NCBI GenBank assembly: GCA_037042915.1
Contig: CM073193.1
Coordinates: 6,138,001 to 6,202,000, forward strand
Source of the DNA: Auricularia sp. M13
Lineage: Eukaryota > Basidiomycota > Agaricomycetes > Auriculariales > Auriculariaceae
DNA: 64,000 bases
Direction of reading: 5' to 3'
Shown: piece by piece, positions 21,101-32,884 of the stretch
Numbering within the stretch: position 1 is the stretch's first letter
Layout of the letters: every line of letters starts with the position of its first letter
Position numbers and translations under genes: made by a program
Notes under the pieces: model-generated
What the model saw: only the letters and a program-made list of their open reading frames with translations
Told to the model about the DNA's origin: nothing
The model's database searches: none

Positions 21101-23350
21101 TCACTCCAACTCTTGGCAGCGCATATATGCCCGCTTTTCCTCGTCCGTCTGCAGCTCGTTCAAACATCTCTCGCCCGCACAACGCCAACGGAACAATCCA
21201 CCGGCGGTGTAGAAAGTCCACGATTGCCGGTACTCGTGTGACTTCAACGGTGCGTTGCCGTGAGTGATGAGCGCTGACATGACGAAGAGGATATCGCCGG
21301 GCGAACTCGACGACGACGTTGGGCTCCTTCATGATGAAGTGACCCGAAGTCTTCGGGTTATATTTGCCCATTGCGATGATGGTGCAAATGCCCTGCTGCA
21401 AGTTCATAGCGTCGCGATGGAAGAGCGTCGTAACCTATACACCGTCAGTCAAGACGGACGTGCACAAAGAAAATATAACTCGCCTGTGGGCGAGATTGAA
21501 GGTCATCGCCGCAAAATAATAGTTGAATGGTTCTTCGTCTTCGTCATCGTCATCGTCGTCCAGGCGGAACGCTTCGTTGAGGTTCAAGTCCTCGTTGAGC
21601 TGACGATACTCTGCCATCACTTCCGGGAACGCGTTGTTGGCAGATGCTAACGACAATCAGCACGCGTATTATGAACCGACATGCACGTACATTGCGCGTA
21701 CTGGACGACCCGGCGCACTTTCTTATCCTTGAGGAAGGCGCCAATGAGTCGACGATTCCTTTCCTGCCGTGCGGTGCACTTGACGTCGCTACCGATGTCC
21801 GACGAAAACGAGTGGGCTGCTAAAGAACTCTCAGCCTCAATGAAGAAGAGGCTACAAACAGAACACACCTTCTGACCACCGCCAAAGGAAGTGCCGACCT
21901 GGATTTTCGAGAAGTTGCCGCGTGTGTTCGTGCTGGGGGAGTTGTCCTCATGGCATATACTGAGCTCTTCCTGCAGACGCTTCAACTCCTGCGCACAATG
22001 ACGCTGCGCATCCAGATAGCCGGGATCTGTGCATGCTGGCGCCTTGACACAGTAGATGCGACCCTTGTTATCTGTCATGATCACGCCCCTGCAAATTTTA
22101 ATCGTGAGCTCAACCAGCGCCAGTGCATTGTACGCGCACACCTTTCGTCTGCAACCACGTATAGAGCGCCCTGCTTCTCCACAAGATCGCGTACCATCGT
22201 CGAAACGTTGGGGTCTAACGTAGAGGGTGTGCGGGCAGACGAAGTGGAGCTTTGAACTTGTTCCTCGCGGAACTTCGACGGCGCGATGAACGAGCTCTTG
22301 CCAGTAACGTGAGACTTAACGTCAATGTTGGACTCGATGCGGACCGCCTCCTTGATCTGTTTTGCAGCATGGGCAGCGTTGGGTCCACCCCGCGCACGTT
22401 GTTTCAATCGGTGACGCCGCGGCGCGCGTCGCGTTGCGCGCATCGGTCTTGACCTTGGTTACCATGGATGTCCCAACTTGCTTCTTCGTAGACACGGATG
22501 ACTCGCCATGCTTCTTCGTAGACTCAGCGGACGATTTGACTTGCTTCTTGCTCTTCATCAGCCGCTGTACCTTGCGTGGACGATGTTCTGGGATAAGAGA
22601 AGTGTAAGAAAGCGACCACAAGCCATGCATGACAAACACACCCTCTTGCAGCTGGGAATCATCGGTTCGACGTGCGTCCAGCACTTGGGCTTTGCGTAGA
22701 GCACCTATCCCACATAGATGAGCTCAGAAATATAAACGACACCAAGAACTCACGTCGCTGATCGTGCCGCACAATCTGCGGCGGTGCCATGCGAATAACG
22801 CGCCCGTCGCCAAGCTTAACATCGCGCCCTAGAGCTCGTCGGCATTATGCTCAAATATATACCGGACAAACATACCACTACCGCGGATAACAGGAACTTG
22901 GTGTTGCAGAGGACGGTGGAGAGCCTTGGTGCGCGCTGACAGCTGGGGGACCAGGACGCACAGCTCCCGGAACGTGGGACTTGAGGTAGCTGTACGCGGG
23001 GAAGAGATCAACACATGGCGCGGTGTCAGATGAAATGCATACCGCGCGGAGCACGCACGGTGGGCGCTGGCGCGCCGGACGTGTAACGATCGCCTACAAG
23101 ACCAGAGTTAACGGTAGCGAGGGATGCAGCATATATGCTGACCTTTGCTCCCCGAGACAAGCGTCACACCAGCTGTGGGTGCGAAGTCAGCGCTGTTCAG
23201 CGGATGAAGAGACGGATGAAGAGATGGACTCACCCTTGCGCTTGAGGCGCACAGGCTCCTCGCGACCGTCTGAGCTCTCCGAGCCCGACGAGTCTGACGG
23301 CTCGTACTCAGAGCCAGAGTCCTCCTCGAACCCGTATTTTTAGGGGGCAT
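21101..23350 (-). CDS. TET/JBP-type 2-oxoglutarate/Fe(II) dioxygenase
   Basis: Intron-rich gene read leftward; likely ATG at 23350 (MPPKNTG), TGA at 21103-21101. The N-terminal exons encode an acidic Ser-rich leader and Lys-rich linkers (VKLGDGRVIRMAPPQIV, MKSKKQVKSSAES). The dioxygenase core has GTSFGGGQK, then FNYYFAAMTFNLAHRR, LFHRDAMN (HxD iron ligands), GKYNPKTSGHF, VVVEF, then GDILFVMSALITHGN (distal His), EYRQSW (2-oxoglutarate Arg) and FYTAGGLFRW. This matches the fungal TET/JBP family, which oxidises 5-methylcytosine. Two places change frame with no room for an intron: after MPPKNTG, and between VVEF and GDILF (21296-21304), within the catalytic beta-helix. This copy may therefore be inactive unless these are assembly indels. 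One intron uses a GTTATA donor. The gene diverges from the RING gene at 23987. Confidence 0.85.
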
Positions 23351-23986
23351 GAGGTTGACGGCGAGGTTGAGGTTTGCGTGCGGGTGGACATCACGTGCGG
23401 TAAACCCGTCGGGTCGCTGATCTCTCAGCGGCGCTCGCTATAAGGTCGAAGTCTGAGCGGATGACTGGGCGTCGTTGACGAAGCGGCCACTGCGAAGTTC
23501 CATCGTTGGCGGGGAGCGTAGGTGACCTTTCACGGTGAGCGCTCTTATATGGCCCATCCGAGCACCCCCTCGAGTGAGAGGGGTAATGCTGTCGGGCCGC
23601 GCGGGAGGAAATGGACCTGACGATGAGGTCAGTCAGACACCTGGGCGCTTCGACTGTACTCACCAGGGTTTCAGGTCTTGAGCCAGAGTTGGATGAATGC
23701 ATGTGTGTTGTCGACGATGATGTACCGTGACTGATTTTGCCGTTCGGGGTCCTCGACGGGCTCGTTCGGCCGACATCAAAGGAGACGATTGTGATTTTGA
23801 CCGGAGAAAAGGTCAGACGGAACGCATGGAGATTGGCGCTTGCCGAACTGCGCAGACGATCGCCAAGGTAGCGTGTGAAACATTTGCGGCTCGCAGACAG
23901 GAGCAGCTACAGCAGGCGCAACAAATATATATGCCGATGGCGAATTGCGGACTTCATCGTCAGACCCGCAGATCGAACGCGCACCC
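23351..23986. promoter_or_regulatory. Divergent intergenic region, TET/JBP and RING genes
   Basis: 636 bases between the likely starts of the dioxygenase gene (minus) and the RING gene (plus). No supported gene lies inside. ORFs here lack domains or codon bias. It presumably carries both promoters. TATATATATG-like sequence at about 23925-23934 lies about 55 bases before the RING start and could be its TATA element. Confidence 0.4.
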
Positions 23987-26073
23987 ATGGAGTCCAAAGC
24001 CTCTCATCGTCGCGGCGCCACAACAGCACGCGCAGCGTCTGCTAAGCCTATTGCTCTCACGGTGATTTGTCTCTGCTATAGCTGTTCAGCAAGCTGACTA
24101 GCTCGTGCAGGTCGCACACGTACGTGCGGCATTACACACTGGCAGCCAGGTATGCTCTTGTCGACTTCACGAACCGCAGTTGATGGACAGTTTTCCAGGC
24201 AGGCGAAGGGCACGGTGTGGCTGCAAATCGCAAGGTACGCGCATCAATATACTGGCGTCGCCGCGGCGAAGTCGTACTTACAATATTTTATAGAACAAGG
24301 CCAAGACGCCACCCGCGGACGTGATCATGATCTCGTCCGACTCTGAGGATGAAGTTCCCACGCAGGCGCATTCGACGTCGGCCACGTCGCGTCGCATCCG
24401 CAAGCCGAGCACCGTCATCGAGATCTCCGATACCGAGGACGAAAAGACAGACGATGGGAAGAGTCCTTGCGACTTCGGGTTCGACTTAATCAACGGCATC
24501 CTGGTTGAAAAAGACGACGTTAGTGCACAGGTCTCCAGCGCTTGACGATTGTACTCACAGCACTACAGGACGACGTCGCGGCGGTCTCGGTGAGCGAGGG
24601 TGCCGCGGTCCACACGCACGCTCGTCTCGAGAAAATGGCTGTCGACGGCGACGCTGCCGTAGCCGCTGAGGCTAACGAGGAGAGCGAGGAGGTTAGGCGA
24701 CACAAAGCTGCATGGCCTTGACACTTACGTTCTCTTTGCAGGAGTTCGATCCCCAGCTTCTCGCGCTGGAAACAATGGTGAGTACAGCATTATAGTTGGT
24801 ATATTTTACTTACGGCCTGTGGTGCAGGAGGTTGACACGCAGCAACACGCGCCGAAGCTAGCGGCACTGCAGCGGGAGTTAGAGAAAGTGACAGCTGATC
24901 TGGCGGCCGAGGTACGTACGCACCGACATGTCGAGACGATCCGCGAGCTAACAACTTGCAGCGCGAGGTCAAAGAGAACAGCCTAGCGTGCTTCTGCGCG
25001 CTGCGGGTGCACAGGTACTATAGGTGAGTTCTATGTTTGTAGCGCCCGCAAAGTGTACTTACTCGAGATGTAGCTTGCGATGCGGACACGGCCCGTTCCA
25101 TCTGAGCTGCCTGCAGCAAGCTCATGCGCAGCACGGCCGCTACCTCTACCGGGCGCCGCAGTGCCCGACATGCCGTGCCACGATACGGCAGAAGCCCGTG
25201 GAGAACTGGAACTTGCGGGAGGCGTGCGAGCACGGCAACTCAGACGCCGACCCGGATGAGGGCTTTGACACAACCTGGCTGGATCGCGTTGTATGGGGTC
25301 GTGCCGCACCGCGTAGAGTACCCAACGACGCGCCAATTCTCGACGAGCTGCCGCTCCCGCTTGGATTCGTACCCGCCGCGGCGGCACCGGACGATCCAGC
25401 TGACCCCGACTATCAGCCCAGCGACGAAGAGCAGTGGGCGGACGAAGGCGATGTCGACATGCTCGAGGACGACGATGATGACGACGACCGTTCAGAGAAC
25501 GGTTGGATGGAGGCGCTGCCGGTGACGCTCGACTATTTCAATCATTTTCCGCGCGACCTCCACCTGGATCCGCCCGTCCCCCACGCGACGGTTGACCTAT
25601 TGACCGGCTGCGCCGATGAGCTCACGTTGTGGACGTACGAGTATCGGGACATACTCGATGATCTATCAGGAGACACGGCTGGTGTGATTGCCAGGCTGGT
25701 CGACGCCATCCGCAACGCTCGACTCGAGCGTCTGGCAGAACATCTTCCCCGATTGGCCTACGGCATGGCGCTCGATTATGGTACCGTGCGCGCCGAGCAG
25801 GACGCCGCCATTCCCGAGCTTGACCGGGCCACGCTTGACCTATTGACGGGCGATCAGCGCGAGCTCGAGCTGACGGTGATGCGCAACGCGTTTGCGCTGG
25901 ACGGTGACGAACCTTTGATGGAAGACAAGGTGGACCAGATCTTGCCCTTCGTCCACCACCGCATTCAGAAACTCCAGCCGTACCTGCCCCTGTTGAATTT
26001 GGACGGCATGCGCGAACTCCCGCCGTATATCCGCCGCGACGCGCACAGCGCGCTCCATATGATCACTGCGTAG
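23987..26073 (+). CDS. Transposon cargo RING-finger protein with coiled coil
   Basis: ATG at 23987 (MESKASHRRGATT); eight or so exons joined by clean GT-AG introns (exon 1 is 23987-24061); TAG at 26073. An N-terminal basic stretch is followed by an acidic segment resembling a SUMO-interacting motif (VIMISSDSEDEV and STVIEISDTEDE). A Gln/Glu/Leu coiled coil comes next (KLAALQRELEKVTADLAAE). A RING finger follows (ACFCALRVHRYYS, LRCGHGPFHLSC, QCPTCRATI). The last exon is about 330 residues, strongly acidic in the middle (DMLEDDDDDDDRSEN), then helical to the end. The first RING pair is C-x-C instead of C-x-x-C, so a standard zinc site is not certain. RING proteins are usually ubiquitin or SUMO ligases, and the two SIM-like motifs would fit a SUMO-targeted ligase. 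That is inference. Confidence 0.78.
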
Positions 26074-27880
26074 TTCGCTATTAGCTATCGGAATATTTTC
26101 AGAATAATTTCATTACCTTGTTGCCTGCCACCGAGCTCAAGCGCACACAAGAGGTCCGCCCGCAAGACCAAGTCCTTGTGCGAGCGGGATGTGGCCGGCC
26201 ATCCATGAGTTACCGAGTTCGCCGGCCAATTGCCGGGCGCTTCGGACTGGCGGGCGCTTCGGACTTGCGGGCGCTTCGGACTCCAGCGATCTCATGTTGG
26301 GCGCTTTGGGCCTGCACTTGCGCGGGCGCTGTATATCGAGACACGGACCGATTTTGCAGCTCGACGGTAATGTTGCATGGGCGCCATGAGAGCTGTTGCA
26401 AAGACCTTGAGCGATTAATACGGAATGTCGATCGACCAACTGCATACAAGTTACGATATTACAACACGTCGTGAGACGGGATGTGGGGCGAGCGACAGCG
26501 GGACGTGGGGCGAGCGACAGGGGGATGCTATGGACGATGTGAGACCGGCAAGGGAAAAAAAAGTATACAACAAACCCACGGTGGGGATGTCCAACAGCTG
26601 AACATTATTTTCGTTAGTGGGGATGGTGCACTTGGGTTGCGGCAACATACCTGTGGCCGATGCCGCACAGAGCTCAGGGAGTAACACGATTTTCAGTAGA
26701 GGAGGCTGCGGCACCATATGAGAACGCATGGACGTGGGCAAGGACATCTCATCAGATTACCTTGAGCGACAAGGGTTTGCGACAGACTGGGCATGATCCA
26801 ACCTGCACAACACGACGACGATAATGAGTCATACTAGATTATACAGGGCGCGGGCGACTGCTACTACAAGGCTACTCATCGAAGAACTGGGCGGCGCAGA
26901 CGCAAGACGCAAAGGCTGTAAGCACGTAGCACGGTCAAAGATGGAGAGACATTCTTACCTTGCAGTCTAGATCGATGACGCCGCCTGTTGCAGCCCAGAG
27001 AAGCACCTGCGAGCAGAGGATGTCGTCAGCAATGCGCGCTGACGCTGCCCCTTATGAGGCACATACCGGGTATCGATTGGCCCGCAACGCCTCATCGAGG
27101 CCGTATAATGAGCCAGGACAACGGGCCAAGGGCACTTGGGACGGCTACCGAATGGCAACCGTCCCAGGTGCTGCGATCGTGGGCGGATGGCCCGCATAGT
27201 CGATAGGGGTCCGCGCACCGCGCGCGGAACGATTGGCCGCTCCCGAATGGGAACGGCCCCAGTGGCGCCCAGACGGGCACCATGGCGCTGCGAGAGTCGA
27301 TGGGGCAGGGCTCGAATGAGCCCTGCCCCGGTGGGTGGTGGGTGCGGCGGCGGGGTGTGGCGGGCGAAGGCCAAGATTGGACAAGTCCGTTTCGGACTCC
27401 GCCCGAATCTCGTCCTCCTCCCGCCAAGTCCCGCCACCGCGCCTACCACCCACCGCGCTCCGACCACCCACCGCGCGCCGACGCGTCAGCCACCACCAGC
27501 TCCCAGTCAGCGTGCGCATTCGTGCGCGCTGACAACCTCTGCGCATTCCCATTCGGGAGTGTGCTACCGTCCACAACGCAGGGCCAGCGCACGCGCCGTC
27601 GACCACAGGCGATCCAGCCAGCCTGCTGCTGCCATTCTCATTCGAGAGTGGTAGTTATCTTGTGCACACGGTCATCGAGGTGAGTCGATGCTGCGTCGCA
27701 CGCCTGATGTCCGTGTCATGCTCACCCGTGCCCCCAGCGGCAAGGAAACGTCCAAATTGCAGAGGACGAGCTTCTCGACAGGCTCAGGTAACTTTGGAAG
27801 CATCTCATCAACTAGAAAATGTGCGTTATTTCTTTATTTTTTGTTGATGGTTTGGACTTGGGTGGAGCGGGCTGGCGCTG
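26074..27880. other. Non-genic GC-rich region inside the transposon
   Basis: No supported gene in 1.8 kb. It holds three near-identical 17-base units around GGGCGCTTCGGACT at about 26236-26282. GTGGGGCGAGCGACAG is directly repeated at about 26484-26523. TCCCGAATGGGA (27241-27252) and its complement TCCCATTCGGGA (27546-27557) form a distant inverted pair, with a perfect hairpin between them. Open frames here carry no domain or codon bias. Confidence 0.5.
27302..27329. repeat. Perfect 12-bp inverted repeat (hairpin)
   Basis: GGGGCAGGGCTC, a four-base GAAT loop, then GAGCCCTGCCCC. The stem is perfect and very GC-rich. No poly-T follows, so it is not an intrinsic terminator. It could be a relic of another short element or a binding site. 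Confidence 0.75.
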
Positions 27881-27884
27881 GCGT

Positions 27885-29060
27885 GCACGGGGCGCGGCCG
27901 GGCGCAGTGCGCGGCCGGGGTGTTCACGGCGCGTTCACAGCACGCAGGCGCGGGCGGGTCGTTCACGCCGCGCGGGCGTGGGCCGGGTTCACAGCGCGCG
28001 AGCGCGGGCGCGGCGTTCACAGCGCGCGGGCGCGTGTGTTCACAAAGCGCGGGCACGGTGGGCGTGTTCACAGCGCGCGGCGCGGGCGTTCACAGCGCGC
28101 GGGCGGGTCGTTCACAGCGCGCGGGCGGGCGTGGGCGGGTCGTTCACGCGCGCGCAGGCGGGCGTGGGCGGGTCGTTCACGGCGCGCAGGCGCGGGCCGG
28201 GTGTTCACAGCGCGTGGGCGCGTGTGTTCACAGAGCGTGGGCACGGTGGGCGCGTTCACAGCGCGCGCGGGGTGTTCATAGCGCGCGGGCGCGGCGGGTC
28301 ATTCACGGCGCGCGCGCGGCGCGGCGTTCACGGCGCGCAGGCGGCGTGGGCGGGTCGTTCACGGCGCGCAGGCGCGGGCCGGGTGTTCACAGCGCGGTGC
28401 ACAGCGCGCGCGCGCGACGGGCCGTTCACAGCGCGCGGTGGGCCGTTGACAGAGCGTGGGCGCGGTGGGCGTGTTCACAGCACGCGGCGGGGCGTTCACG
28501 GCGTGCAGGCGCGGGCGGGTTGTTCGCCGTGCGCGGGCGTGGGCCGGGTTCACAGCGCGCGGCGCGGCGCGGCGTTCACAGCGCGCGGCGCGCGTGCGTT
28601 CGCAGAGCCGGTGTGCCCGTTCACCGCGCGCGGGCGGGTCGTTCACGGCGCGGTGCACAGCGCGCGGCGCGGGCATTCACAGAGCGCGGGCGCGGTGGGC
28701 GCGTTCATGGCGCACGGCGGGCGTTCACGGCGCGCAGGCGCGGGCGGGTGGTTCACTGTGCGCCGGAGCGGGCCGGGTGTTTGCGGCGCGGTGCACAGTG
28801 CGGCGCGCGTTCACGGCGCGCGGTGCACGGCGCGCCACAGCGCGTTCACGGCGCCCAGGCGGGGCGTTCACAGCGCGCCGGCGCGGCGGGGCGATCGCAG
28901 CGTGGTGCAGCACAGCGCCGATGTTCACAACGTGCTCATGGCACTCGACAGCGCTGCGCGATGCACAGGGCGTTGACGGCGGCCGGCCGCTCATGAGGTG
29001 CGGGTGTTTACGGCGGGTGGGCGTTCATGATGCGTGGGCGTTCACGGCGTGCTGCGGGCG
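27885..29060. repeat. CpG-rich GTTCACAGCGCGCGGGCG array
   Basis: About 1.2 kb of irregular tandem repeat. The unit is close to GTTCACAGCGCGCGGGCG, with variable GCGGGC/GTGGGC spacers of about 20-45 bases. GTTCAC recurs dozens of times in one orientation. CpG density is extreme. The array contains few stops in any frame, which explains the overlapping 200-385-residue open frames, none of which looks like a protein. It ends about 250 bases before the large cargo gene. Confidence 0.9.
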
Positions 29061-29313
29061 TGGCGCGTTACGGGTGTGAGTTGCTCGGAGTCGCGTGAGA
29101 CTTGCAGCGCACGCCGAGACATACAGCAAGCGTGAGCCATGCGCAGCGGACTCTGCGCATGCACGATGGGCTTGGATCGCGCACAGGGTGCATGTGGCAT
29201 TCGGGCATGAGTCGCGCACCGCGGCCTCGACTCCGTGCGCACCAGCGGGAACGCTAACCGTACTCCAGCTTGCGCCATCAAGCACCGTCTCAGGCAGCCT
29301 GAGTACCGCCCAA

Positions 29314-32300
29314 GATGACCAGGGTATGTTCGGTCCTGGTTCTCGTATGTATTGCCGCCTAATCTCATCATCCAGAAAGCCTTTGAGCCTGACATATACG
29401 ATAAGCTGGGCATCGACTTGAACTCAAGCCCGCCGCGCAGCCTCAACATGGACGAAGCCACCGCAGGCTGGAGTAGTCCTCCACACGACGTGGACATGGA
29501 ATCCATTGTGCCTGCCTCAACCACGCAAGGTGACGAGATTGACAGGGATGATGGGAGCGTGGGCGCACATGGCGACGATATCAACATGGATGGCATGGGC
29601 GGCAATGAGAATTCAACGGCGCAGCCTGGCCACACCGGTGCTACCACCGACGCCGAAAGCGGTAGACAGGTATGTGCTGTTCAGATCCGGAGCGGACGGC
29701 AAGCAGACTTACAGTCCTGGTAGGAAGGAGGGTGTGCCGACTCTTACTCAGGAAACGCTGCCCTGCCCACCGCCGACACCGAGGTACGAAAGCAGCCTCT
29801 GTCGCTGTAATGAAACTAAATAATGGCATCAGGACCGTCCTGCGTACCATTCGGGCCGAGGAGATACGAAGGAGGTTGTGACAGCACTAAGCCCATCGTG
29901 GCGCCTTCGGCACAGCCAAGAGCCCTGGCCGTGCAAGTTGCAGGCTGTTGCGTTTGACTCGAACGCAAAGCGGTACATCTACTCGTTCTCGGGCGGCGAG
30001 CCCATCCCTGAACTCCCCATCAATGAGTTCCCTCGTCTGCGTACAGATTTTCGGCTGGGTGTGCATGATCCCACGCAGTATCCTCAATACTGGCAGGCTA
30101 CGGCTCCCCCATGGCCTGGATTGAGCGCGTCAAGCTACACCGAGATCTCTATGGCGAGAACATCGTCGGTTACGTCATGCAGCCCGAAGACTGGCTGCCT
30201 GTCGAGGAAGGCGCAAGTTACGGGCGGTTGCGTCCTGAACTGCTGGCACGGCTGCAGGATGCGTTTTACGAGATTCACGCGCTCGTCCTGCCTCTCTTTC
30301 GGACGGCAAAGACTCGTTATCTCCTCCCCAAGACCACCATAAATGATTGTACCCGCTTGCTGTCCGACTTCCAGAGTCTGACGGCGACGTTCCGCGAAAC
30401 AGCTGTGTCCGTCACTCATGTACAGCGCGGGATCGCCGAGCTTCGTGCATTTAGACTCTTCCGGCTGGACGTAAAATATCATGTCGGCGATGAACTTTTT
30501 GTATCGGATCGCATGTTCCAGTGTGTCGGTGTATTCAGTACGGACAGCGCCATGGTGACGCTGCTTCACCGTCTCGGCATACCGGTTTGGTTTGTGTCGA
30601 AGTCGATGCCGGCCAATATGAAGAAGGAGCAGCTTTCCCGCGTGTTCGAGCACTACCGCCGAGTTGAGATGACGCCGCGAGACACGCTGGATACGGAAGG
30701 ACGAGACTGGAGTGGAGTGCTTTATCGGCCACCTACGCCGCCTTGGTATCCAAACGACGACGAGGCAGTGGGTACACCACGGCCGCAGGACGCGGACGAT
30801 GTCGAGGATGAGCGTACCGGCGAGCCTGCAACTCGTTCTGTCTCGCGCGATCGCTCACGTTCACCTATGCGCGGTCGAGCATACACACGAAGTCGGTCGC
30901 CACCAAGGTCGTCGTGGCGGGAGCCTGGGCAGAGCACACAGAGGCGAGAACCTGCGTCTCGTGTGCCATTATATAGGCTGAGGGAGGAGCCTCGACTGCC
31001 AGGTATGTTGGCATGTTTCTTCGAATTCTTGCATGTGCTCACAGCTCTGTTGTAGCGGGTAGCAACTCTCGTCGGCCTCAAGATGCACCAACTAGTTGGT
31101 TGCCAAGAATTGGGAAACTGACCCAGGGCACCAGGCCGCGAACAGCTTCGTTCTTCCGGCGTGGGTGCCGCGACCGCCAGATTGGCTTGCGCACATCGCA
31201 TCGTCCGTCGACAGGTCTCGTACCAGGGAGTATCGGCTTTGCGCACCCGACATCCTGCACCCCGTTCCGCAAGAGCGGTTCCTTCAGCCGTTGCAGTACA
31301 CGCTGCCGCCTTTCCACCTGCTGTTGGCGAAGAAGGAGGACCGCATGGTGTACTTGTTTAAATCCTGGGTTGCCCTCCGCAACTTCTGGCTGCGACGCAT
31401 CATCCGTGAGGGCTTCATCGGTCTCTCGGCTTCGCTGTGGCGGAAGGTCCTCGACGACAAGTATCATGCAACGCGCCAGCATACGGTGTGGGTTGCGGAG
31501 AACCGCAAGAGTCTGGGCATAAAGAGCAGCGACAAGTCTAATGCAGCATTACCCTCGCGTGGCGGCATCACCACCCCTCAGCACACTGCAGCTGGCAAGT
31601 CGACTGTTGTCAGGGATACCGAGATTAGCTCCCTGCTGCTGCCGCCCACCGTCACCGCCGAAGATGGGTCCAGCCTCCCATATACTCGTCCGGCCGAGGT
31701 GGGCGAGGACCTTTTGGTCCACCGCAAGAGAACATTCGCAGAGCCGCAGGGATGGAAGGAGAACATACGACTTGCTGCTGTTTTTTTTGAGCGCACACGA
31801 GCACACATGTATGCTGCAGATATTACGGATCGCCAGCTCTTACTCACCGAGGAGTGGGACGAATTTTGGGACTACGAGTGCCGCCGCATACTCCTGTTCC
31901 GCAGGTCTTCGCGTGTACCAGAGGAGGCGGCCGCAGGACAGGATGTAGAGATTCTGCTCAATGAGAATGCCTTGACCTGGCACCACTCTGTGACAGATGA
32001 GGATGGCCTCGCCCAAGGCTCTCGTGCAATGTGGATGGCGGCAGCGCCCCTTCTCCAGGTGTGTACTACCTTCCTATGGTGTTATTCATCCTTTCCGATT
32101 AATGTCCACAGAGAACTGCGGTGCTGTGTGGTAGTACTGTTCCTGCTCCGCCGGAGACTCCAGCCCAGGGTGCTGCAGCTGCTGAGACGGGTACAAAACC
32201 GCCGCCCGATCCAGTTTATGGCTATGAGGCCGAGCAGCCGAATGGACACGATGCAACAGCCCTCTTCATAGGTCAACATCCTCTATCTGCGGGCGATCTC

Positions 32301-32750
32301 TCCCGGTCCGACGTGCGAGCATTCCTGGTATGGGAAGTGCAGGAAACAGCTTTTCGATTTCAGTTGCGGGACCTTGACACGTACATCCTCAAGTCGATGA
32401 AAATCTGGAACGAGACTGTGCGGCAGGATCGGGAAGGCTTATGGCTCAAATGCTGGGGTGGACAGGACGGCTTTGTACCCTCCGGTCTGCAGCAACCGCC
32501 TCACACCGACCCTAACCCCGAGAACCGCAAGGTCTCGATATATAGCCTGTGGAAGATTGTGCGCGCGTGGCCGAGATGCCGAGAGGTTACTAACCTCCGG
32601 CGCTACACTGCGACTGAGGGTTTGTCGATGGAGAAGTTGCTCGATATCGAGCGCGAGGTCTGGAGCTTCTACGCGCAGAGCTTCCAGGATTACTTTGGGA
32701 TTCTCCCCACTATGCCCACCGTGATGCCCGCCAATCCGTTTGTCTCGTGA
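29314..32750 (+). CDS. Large transposon cargo protein, function unknown
   Basis: ATG at 29314; the first exon is nine bases (MTR) and joins KAFEPDIYDKLGIDLNSS. The protein continues through short introns to a TGA at 32750, about 1,000 residues. Visible parts are an acidic leader, a globular region (WLPVEEGASYGRLRPELLARL, LFRLDVKYHVGDELFV, LLHRLGIPVWFVSKSMP), an Arg/Ser-rich linker (RDRSRSPMRGRAYTRSRSPP), and a second globular region (LQPLQYTLPPFHLLLAKKED, TEEWDEFWDYECRRILLFRR). The C-terminal part ends VMPANPFVS. Two frame changes without evident introns occur, one at a run of five C at 30106-30110 and one near 31080-31125. Proteins of this look are common unnamed genes near transposons in mushrooms (recollection, not a search). 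No function is offered. Confidence 0.62.
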
Positions 32751-32884
32751 TGTAATGTAGATACTTTCCCAAATCCCTTCTCGTAGACTCTGCTTTGGTG
32801 AAACAGCCGTATATGACGCACTGCTGCAACAATGCTAACATGTTCCATGATTTTGCAGCAGTTCATAGTTGCTTGACGCTGGGG

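Noticed and set aside
27819-29079. 385-, 358- and 207-codon frames in the CpG-rich array
   Set aside because: Three overlapping frames are open through the same repeat; the composition is pure repeat and not protein-like.
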